Assembly (NCBI RefSeq): GCF_013177455.1 | Contig: NZ_CP053660.1 | Location: 1,984,001 to 2,048,000 of the forward strand | Length of the DNA stretch: 64,000 nt | Source: Nocardioides marmotae | Lineage (GTDB): Bacteria; Actinomycetota; Actinomycetes; Propionibacteriales; Nocardioidaceae | Reading direction: 5' to 3' | Part shown: in pieces, positions 1-9,239 of the stretch | Layout: every line of letters begins with the position of its first letter | Position numbering within the stretch: position 1 is the first letter of the stretch | Program-made: the position numbers and the translations under genes | The notes under the pieces: model-generated | What the model was told of the DNA's origin: nothing | Seen by the model: only the letters and a program-made list of their open reading frames with translations | The model's database searches: none

Positions 1-591
1 GGCCATGCAGAAGAGGTCGTCGAAGTACGGGTCGGGCCCGAGGTACGTCGCGTTGCCGTGCTTGTCGGCGCGGTTGAGGTGGACCAGGGCGACGTCGAGG
101 TGGAGCGCCGGCACCGCGACCAGCTCCTCGTGGGTGCCGTCGGCGGCGGCGTACGGGCTGGTGACGGTCGAGATCCACGGCTGGTTGACCAGGACGTCGG
201 AGCCGAGGCCGGCGCGCATCGGCAGGAACGGCAGCCGCTGGGCGGCGGCGCTCAGCCCGGTCTGGAACATGCCCTCGTCGAGCTCGACGAGCTCGGGGAT
301 CGTGCCGTCCTGGCGGGCCCGCTGGAAGTTGGGCTCCAGCGGGACGCTGTCGAGGGAGACGAAGGCGAAGACCAGCTTGCGGATCTTGCCGGCGCGCGCG
401 AGCAGGCCGACGTCGGCGCCGCCCCAGCTGACGATGGTCAGGTCCTTCAGGTCGCTGCGCAGGATCGCGCGGACCAGCGCCATCGGCTTGCGCCGCGGGC
501 CCCAGCCGCCGATGCCGATGGTCATGCCGTCGCGCAGCTCGCCGACGACCTCGTCGATGCTCATCCGCTTGTCGCGGGGTCCCTTGGTCAT
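1..591 (-). CDS. ipdA: CoA-transferase alpha subunit IpdA (3' end outside window)
   Basis: Reading the minus strand from an ATG at 591 gives 197 open codons running off the left edge, beginning MTKGPRDKRMSIDEVV and containing the glycine-rich GIGGWGPRRKP typical of class I CoA-transferase alpha subunits. In Mycobacterium tuberculosis, IpdA and IpdB form a heterodimer that opens the last steroid ring (COCHEA-CoA hydrolase) and IpdA is about 290 residues, so roughly two thirds is here. The start overlaps the stop of the upstream echA20 as ATGA, indicating translational coupling. ipdB would be expected just left of the window. The name rests on family look and on synteny (SDR, SDR, echA20, ipdA) and is an inference. 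Confidence 0.85.
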   Translation of the reverse strand, partial: MTKGPRDKRMSIDEVVGELRDGMTIGIGGWGPRRKPMALVRAILRSDLKDLTIVSWGGADVGLLARAGKIRKLVFAFVSLDSVPLEPNFQRARQDGTIPELVELDEGMFQTGLSAAAQRLPFLPMRAGLGSDVLVNQPWISTVTSPYAAADGTHEELVAVPALHLDVALVHLNRADKHGNATYLGPDPYFDDLFCMA

Positions 592-1346
592 CGCGTGGCC
601 GCCTTCTCGGTGCCGGCGAAGTCATCGCGGAGCTCGTCGCTGACGCCGGCGAGGTTGAGCTCGAAGGTGAAGCCCTGCTCGAACCGGTAGCTCTTGTTGA
701 CGTCGATCGGGTCGATGCCGTTGAGCGCCTCCTTGGCGGCGCGGACGACCCGGGTGTCCTTCGCGGCGATCTCCGCGGCGAGGGCCATCGCGGCGTCGTC
801 GAGCTCGGCGCGCGGGACGACCTCCAGCACGCTGCCGAACTGGACGAGGTCCTTCGCGGGGATCGTGCGGGCGGTGAAGTAGAGGGTGCGCATCATGTGC
901 TGGGGCACCAGCCGGGCCATGTGCGTGGCGGCGCCGAGCGCGCCCTGGTTGACCTCGGGGACGCCGAAGTAGGCGTCGTCGCTGGCGATGACGCAGTCGG
1001 CGTTGCCGACCAGGCCGACGCCGCCGCCGAGGCAGAAGCCGTTCACCGCCGCGACGACGGGCACCGCGCACTCGTAGACGGCCTTGAACGCCGCGTAGCA
1101 GCCCTTGTTGGCCCCGATCAGCGCGCCGAAGCCGCTGCTGTGCTGCATCTCCTTGATGTCCACCCCGGCGTTGAAGCCGCGGCCCTCGGCCCGCAGGACG
1201 ACGACGTGGGTGGCCTGGTCGCGGCCGGCCTCGTCGAGCGCGGCGGCCACGTCGAACCAGCCTTGGACCGTGAGGGCGTTGACCGGTGGGTGGTCCATCG
1301 TGACGACGCGGATCCCGTCCGCGCGGAGCTCCGAGGTGATCGGCAT
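588..1346 (-). CDS. echA20: EchA20-type enoyl-CoA hydratase/crotonase, steroid ring C/D degradation
   Basis: 252 residues starting MPITSELRADGIRVV. Crotonase fold: oxyanion-hole segments around GFNAGVDIKEMQ (about residue 60) and the NGFCLGGGVGLVGNADCV stretch (about residues 103-120), followed by GVPEVNQGALG. In M. tuberculosis EchA20 hydrolyses the D ring of the HIP-CoA-derived diketone before IpdAB acts. A longer start at 1382 is rejected because a -10-like TAGGTT (minus strand, 1359-1354) lies seven bases before the ATG at 1346, predicting a leaderless mRNA. The gene is divergent from an SDR across a palindromic operator, and its stop overlaps the ipdA start. Family certain; EchA20 identity inferred from neighbours. 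Confidence 0.88.
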   Translation of the reverse strand: MPITSELRADGIRVVTMDHPPVNALTVQGWFDVAAALDEAGRDQATHVVVLRAEGRGFNAGVDIKEMQHSSGFGALIGANKGCYAAFKAVYECAVPVVAAVNGFCLGGGVGLVGNADCVIASDDAYFGVPEVNQGALGAATHMARLVPQHMMRTLYFTARTIPAKDLVQFGSVLEVVPRAELDDAAMALAAEIAAKDTRVVRAAKEALNGIDPIDVNKSYRFEQGFTFELNLAGVSDELRDDFAGTEKAATR

Positions 1347-1353
1347 GGGTGCC

Positions 1354-1377
1354 AACCTAGCATTTGCTTGGTAGGGT
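1354..1377. promoter_or_regulatory. Divergent leaderless promoters with KstR2-like palindromic operator
   Basis: An 18-base imperfect palindrome ACCTAGCATTTGCTTGGT lies at 1355-1372. It overlaps -10-like TAGGTT for echA20 (minus, 1359-1354) and abuts TAGGGT for the SDR (plus, 1372-1377). Each -10 sits seven bases from its ATG, so both transcripts should be leaderless. KstR2 controls the homologous genes in mycobacteria, but its published consensus (AnCAAGnnCTTGnT) fits only loosely, so the regulator is an inference. Confidence 0.6.
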
Positions 1378-1384
1378 CGCACCC

Positions 1385-2202
1385 ATGTCGCTCGCCCTCG
1401 ATCTGTCCGGCCGCGTCGCCCTGGTGACCGGTGGTACGCAGGGCATCGGGCTCGGCATCACCCGGTCCTTCCTCGCCGCCGGCGCCACGGTGGTGACCTG
1501 CTCGCGGTCGGCCGTCGAGCCGCTCGCCGGCACGACCCACCACGTGTGCGACGTCCGCGACGCCGAGGCGGTCACCGGGCTCGTCGACGCGGTGGTGGCC
1601 GCCCACGGGCGGCTCGACGTGCTGGTGAACAACGCCGGCGGGGCGCCGTACGCGCTGGCCTCGGAGGCCTCCCCGCGCTTCCACGACAAGGTCGTCGGGC
1701 TGAACCTGATGGCTCCGCTGGTCGCCGCGCAGGCGGCGAACCGAGTGATGCAGGGCCAGCCCGGCGGCGGCGCCATTGTCAACGTCTCCTCGGTCTCGGC
1801 CACCCGGCCCTCGCCGGGGACGGCGGCGTACGGCGCGGCGAAGGCCGGCCTGGACTCCCTGACTCGGTCGCTGGCCGTCGAGTGGGCGCCGCGCGTGCGG
1901 GTGAACTCCATCGACGTGGGGCTGTGCCGCACCGAGCACACCGACGACCACTACGGCGGCGACGCCGGGGTCGCCGCCATCGAGCGAACCATCCCGCTGG
2001 GGCGGATGGCGCGGCCCGAGGAGGTCGGCCACGTGGCGGTCTTCCTCGCCAGCGACCTCGCCTCCTACGTCTCCGGCGCCCGCCTGGAGTGCCACGGCGG
2101 CGGCGAGCCGCCCGTCTTCCTGTCCGCCCTGACTTCCCCGGCCCCCTCGACCCCCTCGACCCCCTCGACCCCCTCGACCCCCTCGACCCAGGAGCAGAAC
2201 CG

Positions 2203-2206
<4 letters not shown>
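1385..2206 (+). CDS. SDR family oxidoreductase, steroid ring C/D degradation (Rv3549c-like)
   Basis: 273 residues from ATG 1385 (MSLALDLSG). Short-chain dehydrogenase with an NAD(P) glycine motif TGGTQGIG (about residues 16-23), NNAGG at about 85, catalytic serine in NVSSVSA and the YGAAKAG tyrosine/lysine pair at about 153-157. The start is preferred over an upstream codon at 1364 because the -10-like TAGGGT at 1372-1377 lies seven bases before it. The catalytic domain ends near residue 245; the remainder is a low-complexity Pro-Ser-Thr tail encoded by a 9-bp DNA repeat. The stop overlaps the next SDR as ATGA. In M. tuberculosis two adjacent SDR genes (Rv3549c, Rv3548c) hold this position; the exact substrate is unknown here. 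Confidence 0.85.
2142..2186 (+). repeat. 9-bp tandem repeat, five perfect units (Pro-Ser-Thr tail)
   Basis: CCCCCTCGA is repeated exactly five times inside the 3' end of the first SDR gene. The unit is a multiple of three, so copy-number change keeps the frame and only alters the length of the Pro-Ser-Thr tail. Confidence 0.9.
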
Positions 2207-3084
<878 letters not shown>

Positions 3085-3106
3085 GCGGCTCGCGCGGCGT
3101 CTGTCG

Positions 3107-3194
3107 TTTCATCAAGGTATGCAGGCGAACCGTCACATCCCTCGGTGAACTCACCCCGGGGAGTGATGGTTCATCAAGGTATGCAGGCGAACCG
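3107..3194 (+). repeat. 88-bp repeat cassette, left copy
   Basis: Two direct copies of TCATCAAGGTATGCAG with a following GCGAACCG (3107-3132 and 3170-3194) bracket a segment with a conserved GTGAACTCAC core (3145-3154) and near-complementary CCC/GGG arms. A similar cassette lies inverted at 4324-4411, on the other side of the AbiEi/nuclease-like gene. Confidence 0.85.
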
Positions 3195-3309
3195 ACGCCG
3201 AACCGCCGAACCGCCCACCCAGCCTCCACAGGCACGTTGCCGCCCGTGCTGTCCCCAGGGTCCGCCCGGGACGGGGCGCGCCGGGGGTCCGTCCGCCGAC
3301 GGTCGGACC

Positions 3310-4251
3310 ATGGACCCCCTACGAGTGCTCGCCGAGGAGATCGGCTTCTTCACGCGTGCTCAGGCCCGTGATGCCGGGTACGCCGATCGTGACGTCACCC
3401 GCGCCGTCCGGCAGGGCTTGTGGCGCCGGATCCGCCGCGGCTACTACACCTTCGGCGACCTCTGGCGGATCGCCGACCCCGTCGACCAGCACCGGATCCG
3501 CAGCCGCGCGGTGATCGATTCCCTCGGCGACCGCGTCGCCTTGAGCCACGTGTCCGGCGTGATCGAGCACGGGGTCGACGTGTGGGGCCTGGACCTGTCC
3601 CGCGTGCACGTCACGCGGCTCGACGGCGGACCCGGCCGGATCGAGGGAGATGTCGTCCACCACGAGGGGTTCTGCGGCGCGGGCGAGGTCGTCGAACGAG
3701 ATGGCCGACGGGTGCTTCCGCCCGAGAGGTGCGTCGTCGAAGCGGGCTCGCGGACCGACAACGAGCGGGCCCTGGTGATGATGGATTCCCTGCTCCATCG
3801 AGGTCTGGTCGAGCACGGGGAGCTCTTCGCCCAGTTCGAGCTGATGGCCCGCTGGCCCTTCGTGCAGCACCTCCATCTCGCCGTCCGCATGGCCGACGGG
3901 CGGGCGGAGTCGGTGGGCGAGTCACGTGGTCGCTACCTCTTCTGGAGTCACGGCTTGCCCGTGCCTCAGCTGCAGTACGCCGTCCGCGACTCCAAGGGTG
4001 CCGTCGTGGCCACGAGCGACTGGGGCTGGCCCGAGCACGGGTTGCTCGGGGAGTTCGACGGCCAGCTGAAGTACGGCCGCCTTCTGCGGCCCGGCCAGGA
4101 CGCCGGCTCCGTCGTCTTCGCGGAGAAGCAGCGTGAGGACCTCGCCCGCGAGGTGAGCGGGATGGGGATGGTGCGGCTGGTCTGGTCGGACTACGACCGG
4201 CCGGCCCTCACGGTCGCTCGCGTGCGTCGTGCGCTGCGTCTGTCCGGCTGA
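3310..4251 (+). CDS. AbiEi-like winged-helix protein with a C-terminal nuclease-like domain
   Basis: 313 residues from ATG 3310 (MDPLRVLAEEIGFFTRAQA). Residues 1-50 look like the AbiEi antitoxin N-terminal winged helix (GFFTRAQARDAGY...VRQGLWRRIRRGYYTF). The C-terminal third has SDWGWPEHGLLGEFDGQLKYG, an arrangement of Asp, Glu and Lys reminiscent of PD-(D/E)XK or DUF559 nucleases. Such proteins are widespread in actinobacteria, often in several copies, and are annotated as type IV toxin-antitoxin AbiEi-like; no toxin partner gene is adjacent. Inverted copies of an 88-bp repeat cassette flank the gene, and it interrupts a steroid catabolic locus, which suggests mobility. Function is not established; the nuclease call is a motif-based inference. 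Confidence 0.7.
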   Translation: MDPLRVLAEEIGFFTRAQARDAGYADRDVTRAVRQGLWRRIRRGYYTFGDLWRIADPVDQHRIRSRAVIDSLGDRVALSHVSGVIEHGVDVWGLDLSRVHVTRLDGGPGRIEGDVVHHEGFCGAGEVVERDGRRVLPPERCVVEAGSRTDNERALVMMDSLLHRGLVEHGELFAQFELMARWPFVQHLHLAVRMADGRAESVGESRGRYLFWSHGLPVPQLQYAVRDSKGAVVATSDWGWPEHGLLGEFDGQLKYGRLLRPGQDAGSVVFAEKQREDLAREVSGMGMVRLVWSDYDRPALTVARVRRALRLSG

Positions 4252-4323
4252 GCACCAGCCGTCCGGGCCGTCCGGCGCCGTCCGGGCCGTCCGGCGCGGG
4301 GATCCGTGGCGGATCGAAGCGTC

Positions 4324-4411
4324 GGTTCGGCTGCATACCTTGAGCAAGCGCCACTCCCCAGCGTGAGTTCACACGGGGGAGTGGCGGGTTCCCTGCATAC
4401 CTTGATGAAAC
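4324..4411 (-). repeat. 88-bp repeat cassette, right copy (inverted)
   Basis: Read on the minus strand this has the same layout as 3107-3194: a TCATCAAGGTATGCAG unit (4411-4393 region), a CCACTCCCC/GGGGAGTGG stem enclosing GTGAACTCAC (4372-4363), and a second GCTCAAGGTATGCAG unit ending near 4324. The inverted orientation relative to the left copy places the AbiEi-like gene between inverted repeats. Confidence 0.85.
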
Positions 4412-4447
4412 TCCGGCCGGCCGGCCGCCCCCAGCAGCCCGCGAGGA

Positions 4448-5620
<1,173 letters not shown>

Positions 5621-5621
5621 C

Positions 5622-5635
5622 TAGAACAGGTTCTC
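5622..5635 (-). promoter_or_regulatory. KstR-like operator upstream of fadA5
   Basis: TAGAACAGGTTCTC matches the KstR inverted-repeat pattern TnnAACnnGTTnnA except for the last base. It overlaps the -10-like TAGTCT of fadA5, ideal for repression. Confidence 0.75.
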
Positions 5636-5710
5636 GTTCCGCGGGAGACCTGGCCGTGGAGACGCGGACAGTCCTTCCCTTCCGTACCGAGAGTATGTAA
5701 CCTCCACCAC

Positions 5711-5724
5711 TAGAACGTGTTCCA
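5711..5724 (+). promoter_or_regulatory. KstR-like operator upstream of the P450 genes
   Basis: TAGAACGTGTTCCA matches TnnAACnnGTTnnA fully. It lies between a possible -10 (TATGTA, 5694-5699) and the ribosome binding site (AAAGGA) of the first P450 gene. Confidence 0.8.
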
Positions 5725-5751
5725 CTAGTGCCGACCCGCAAAGGACCGCCC

Positions 5752-6996
5752 GTGACCTCTCTCGCCCTCCCGGTGTTCGACCCCACCGACCCCGACGTGA
5801 TGGCGGAGCGCCTGCCGCACGAGGAGCTGCTCGCGCTGCGGCGTACGTCGCCGGTCTCGTGGATCGCCCAGGACGAGGCGGCCCGCGCCGGGTTCCCGGA
5901 CCACGAGGGCTACTGGGCGCTGAGCCGCCACGCCGACGTCGCCGCGGTGTCGAAGGACCAGGTCAACTTCTCCACCCGGGAGAACGGCGTGATCATCCGG
6001 TTCGCCCCGGAGATGACCCGCGAGGAGGTCGAGCAGACCGGCTTCCTGCTCATCAACCACGACGCCCCCGACCACACCAAGCTGCGCCAGATCGTCTCCC
6101 GCGCCTTCACCCCCCGCGCGATCAACGCGCTGCACGACGGGCTCAAGGCGCGCGCGGAGCAGATCGTCGACGACGCGGTCGCCAAGGGCGAGGGCAACTT
6201 CGTCGAGGACGTCGCCGCGGAGCTGCCGCTGCAGGCCATCGCCGAGCTGCTCGGCGTGCCGCAGGCCGACCGCGGCAAGCTCTTCGAGTGGTCCAACCAG
6301 ATGCTGTCCTACGACGACCCCGAGGTCGAGGGCGACCAGATGACGGCGTTCATGGAGATCCTCGCCTACTCCATGGCGCTGGCCGACGAGCGCCGCACCA
6401 ACCCGCAGGACGACATCCTCACCCGCCTGGTCACCGCCGACGTCAAGGTCGGCACCGAGGAGGGGCGCGGCCTGACCGACGACGAGTTCGGGTTCTTCAT
6501 GATCCTGCTCGCGGTCGCCGGCAACGAGACCACCCGCAACGCGATCACCTGGGGCATGCACGCCTTCCTGCAGAACCCCGACCAGTGGGAGCTCTACAAG
6601 CGCGAGCGCCCCGCGACCGCGGTCGACGAGATCATCCGCTGGGCCACGCCGGTCACGGTCTTCCAGCGCACCGCGATCAACGACGTCGAGATCGGCGGCC
6701 AGGCCATCGCCAAGGGTGACCGGGTCGGGCTGCTCTACGCGAGCGCCAACTTCGACGAGGACGTCTTCGAGGACCCGTTCCGCTTCGACATCATGCGGGA
6801 CCACAACCCCCACCAGGCCTTCGGTGGGCACGGCGCGCACTACTGCATCGGCGCCAACCTGGCCCGGCTGGAGGTCGACCTCATCTTCCGCGCCCTGGCC
6901 GACCGGGGCGTGGACCTCACCCAGCTGTCCGAGCCGCGCAAGCTGCGCAGCTCGTGGATCAACGGGGTCAAGGAGCTGCGCGTCGCCTACCGGTGA
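5752..6996 (+). CDS. Cytochrome P450, CYP125-type steroid C26/27-monooxygenase (copy 1)
   Basis: 414 residues from GTG 5752. I-helix AGNETT at 256-261, ExxR at E293-R296, and heme loop FGGHGAHYCIGANLAR with proximal C365. Members of the CYP125 group oxidise the terminal carbon of the sterol side chain, starting its beta-oxidation. The start at 5752 is chosen because AAAGGA lies about seven bases upstream; a GTG at 5728 would place the codon just after the KstR operator without a Shine-Dalgarno. The gene precedes a close paralogue by 43 bases in the same direction and diverges from fadA5. CYP125 versus another steroid P450 family cannot be settled by eye. Confidence 0.85.
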   Translation: MTSLALPVFDPTDPDVMAERLPHEELLALRRTSPVSWIAQDEAARAGFPDHEGYWALSRHADVAAVSKDQVNFSTRENGVIIRFAPEMTREEVEQTGFLLINHDAPDHTKLRQIVSRAFTPRAINALHDGLKARAEQIVDDAVAKGEGNFVEDVAAELPLQAIAELLGVPQADRGKLFEWSNQMLSYDDPEVEGDQMTAFMEILAYSMALADERRTNPQDDILTRLVTADVKVGTEEGRGLTDDEFGFFMILLAVAGNETTRNAITWGMHAFLQNPDQWELYKRERPATAVDEIIRWATPVTVFQRTAINDVEIGGQAIAKGDRVGLLYASANFDEDVFEDPFRFDIMRDHNPHQAFGGHGAHYCIGANLARLEVDLIFRALADRGVDLTQLSEPRKLRSSWINGVKELRVAYR

Positions 6997-7039
6997 CGTC
7001 CTCGGGGCCGGCTCGACCACTCAGGTTAGGGAGAACGCA

Positions 7040-8281
7040 GTGACCGCATCCGACGTCCTCGTCGAGGGCTTCGACCCCACCGACCCCCTCGTGAACGAGA
7101 CGGCCGTCCCGCACGAGCAGTTCCGCGCGATGCGCCAGGCCGGGCCGCTCACCTGGGTCGAGCAGGCGCCCGGAACGTACGACGGCATGGCCCCCGAGTC
7201 CGGGAACGGCTACTGGGCCGTCACCCGGCACGCCGACGTCTCCACCGTCTCGAAGAACTCCAAGGACTGGTCCAACGCCGAGAACGGCGCGATCATCCGG
7301 TTCTCCGAGGGCATGCTCCGCGAGCAGGTCGAGATGCAGCGGGTGATCATGCTCAACCAGGACGCCCCCGAGCACCCGACGACCCGCCAGATCGTCTCGC
7401 GCGCCTTCACCCCGCGCTCGATCAACGAGCTCGAGGACCTCATGCGCCAGCGCGCGGAGACGATCGTGCGCGGGGCGGTCGAGCGCGGGACCGGCGACTT
7501 CGTCGAGGAGGTGGCCGCGGAGCTGCCGCTCCAGGCGATCGCCGACCTCATCGGCGTCCCGCAGGAGGACCGGTTCAAGCTCTTCGACTGGTCCAACCAG
7601 ATGCTCGCCTCCGACGACCCCGACTACCCGGGCGACCCGGACGTCGCGGCCGCCGAGATCCTCGGCTACGCGATGACGATGGCCGCCGAACGACAGGCCA
7701 ACCCGCGCGACGACCTGATCACCCGCCTGCTCAACGCCCACAAGGGCGAGCGCGGGCTCACCGACGACGAGTTCGGCTACTTCGTCATCCTGCTCGCCGT
7801 CGCCGGCAACGAGACCACCCGCAACGCGATCTCGCACGGCATGAACGCCTTCCTCGACAACCCCGACCAGTGGGAGCTGTGGAAGGCCGAGCGGCCGGCG
7901 ACGATGATCGACGAGGTGGTCCGCTGGGGCACCCCGGTCACGGTCTTCCAGCGCACCGCGGTGCGCGACGTCGAGATCGGCGGCGTCACCGTGACCCGTG
8001 GCCAGCGGGTCGGGCTGTTCTACGCCAGCGCCAACTTCGACGAGGACGTCTTCGCCGACCCGTTCCGCTTCGACATCACCCGCGACCCCAACCCGCAGCT
8101 CGGGTTCGGCGGCCACGGCGCGCACTACTGCCTCGGCGCGAACCTGGCCCGCCAGGAGATCCGGGTCATCTTCGACGCCCTGGCCGACCACGCGCCCGAC
8201 ATCGCCAAGGAGCGCGAGCCGCGACGGCTGCGCCACTCCTGGATCAACGGGCTCAAGGACCTCCCGGTCCGCTACGCCTGA
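7040..8281 (+). CDS. Cytochrome P450, CYP125-type (copy 2)
   Basis: 413 residues from GTG 7040, preceded by an AGGGAG ribosome binding site. AGNETT at 255-260, ExxR E292-R295 and heme loop FGGHGAHYCLGANLAR with C364. Long identical stretches with the upstream P450 (VAAELPLQAIA, LFxWSNQML, LLAVAGNETTRNAI, SANFDEDVF) show a tandem duplication that has since diverged, for example in an N-terminal insertion (GTYDGMAPESG) absent from copy 1. Probably co-transcribed with copy 1 under KstR. It ends just before a perfect hairpin that separates it from convergent map. Different side-chain or stereoisomer preference of the two copies is possible but not visible. Confidence 0.85.
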   Translation: MTASDVLVEGFDPTDPLVNETAVPHEQFRAMRQAGPLTWVEQAPGTYDGMAPESGNGYWAVTRHADVSTVSKNSKDWSNAENGAIIRFSEGMLREQVEMQRVIMLNQDAPEHPTTRQIVSRAFTPRSINELEDLMRQRAETIVRGAVERGTGDFVEEVAAELPLQAIADLIGVPQEDRFKLFDWSNQMLASDDPDYPGDPDVAAAEILGYAMTMAAERQANPRDDLITRLLNAHKGERGLTDDEFGYFVILLAVAGNETTRNAISHGMNAFLDNPDQWELWKAERPATMIDEVVRWGTPVTVFQRTAVRDVEIGGVTVTRGQRVGLFYASANFDEDVFADPFRFDITRDPNPQLGFGGHGAHYCLGANLARQEIRVIFDALADHAPDIAKEREPRRLRHSWINGLKDLPVRYA

Positions 8282-8286
8282 GGCGA

Positions 8287-8309
8287 TCCGCCCGAGCTGC
8301 TCGGGCGGA
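8287..8309 (+). terminator. GC hairpin between convergent P450 and map genes
   Basis: TCCGCCCGAG, loop CTG, CTCGGGCGGA: a perfect 10-bp stem between two convergent genes. No T-run follows, as is common in high-GC actinobacteria. It lies between two copies of GTCCGCTACGCCTGAG (8267-8282 and 8310-8325). Confidence 0.6.
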
Positions 8310-8314
8310 GTCCG

Positions 8315-9124
8315 CTACGCCTGAGCCGGCGCGAGCCCGCCCTTGAGGACGGGCTCGCGCTCGCGCGCGGTCAGCACGAGCGGGCCGTCGGCGGTGATCG
8401 CGATGGTGTGCTCCATGTGGGCGCCGCGGGAGCCGTCGAGGCTGCGGATCGTCCAGCCGTCGGCGTCGGTGAAGATCTCGTCGGTGGTGTGCAGGAACCA
8501 CGGCTCGATCGCGATGACGAGCCCCGGCTTCAGCGTGAAGCCGCGCCCGGGCCGACCGTCGTTGGGGATGTGCGGGTCGCCGTGCATCGTCCGGCCCACG
8601 CCGTGCCCGCCGAACTGGGTGTTGATCCGCAGCCCCGCCTCGCGCGCGACCGAGGCGATGGCGTGGGAGATGTCGCCGACCTTCGCGCCCGGCTGGGCGG
8701 CGGAGATGCCGGCCTCGAGCGCGCGCTGGGTGGTGTTGATGAGCGCGAGGTCCTCGGGTCGGGCGGTGCCCACGACCAGGGAGTACGCCGAGTCCGAGAC
8801 CCAGCCGTCGACGCTCGCGGCGAAGTCGACGCTGAGCAGGTCGCCGTCCTGGAGCACGTAGTCGCGGGGGAGCCCGTGCAGGACCGCGTCGTTGACCGAG
8901 GTGCACAGCACCTTGCCGAAGGGCGAGGCGCCGAAGGACGGGTGGTAGTCGATGTAGCACGACTCCGCGCCGCGCTCGCGGATCATCTGGTGCGCGAGGG
9001 CGTCGAGCTCGAGCAGGTTGACCCCCACGTCGGCGGCCTCGGCGAGCGCGGTCACGACATCGGCGACGAAGCGCCCGGCGGCGCGCATCTCCTCGATCTG
9101 GGCAGGGGTGCGGAGCTCGATCAC
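8315..9124 (-). CDS. map: Type I methionine aminopeptidase
   Basis: 269 residues, the usual size without an N-terminal extension. It has the metal-ligand pattern of type I enzymes: LSVDFAASVDGWVSDSA (two Asp), GGHGVGRTMHGDPHIPN (His), AIEPWF (Glu) and HMEHTIAI (Glu). The enzyme removes initiator methionine from nascent proteins. A -10-like TAGGCT (minus, 9137-9132) lies seven bases before the GTG start, predicting a leaderless mRNA. The housekeeping gene sits oddly inside a steroid-degradation locus, convergent with the P450 pair and followed upstream by the ltp genes; no steroid role is indicated. Confidence 0.95.
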   Translation of the reverse strand: MIELRTPAQIEEMRAAGRFVADVVTALAEAADVGVNLLELDALAHQMIRERGAESCYIDYHPSFGASPFGKVLCTSVNDAVLHGLPRDYVLQDGDLLSVDFAASVDGWVSDSAYSLVVGTARPEDLALINTTQRALEAGISAAQPGAKVGDISHAIASVAREAGLRINTQFGGHGVGRTMHGDPHIPNDGRPGRGFTLKPGLVIAIEPWFLHTTDEIFTDADGWTIRSLDGSRGAHMEHTIAITADGPLVLTAREREPVLKGGLAPAQA

Positions 9125-9239
9125 GGGTCCGAGCCTAGACGGCCCGCGGGCGCCGGACCGCCCGGGGCGCGCGGTGGCCCCGGGCGGTGCTCGGACGATC
9201 TCCGCAGGCGGGTCGCTCCACGTCGGGCACGGTGCGGGG

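Noticed and set aside
3145..3309. N-terminal extension of the AbiEi-like protein
   Set aside because: It runs through the repeat cassette with shadow-like composition; ATG 3310 matches the family start.
5728..5751. GTG 5728 as start of the first P450
   Set aside because: It lies next to the KstR operator without a Shine-Dalgarno, while GTG 5752 has AAAGGA upstream.
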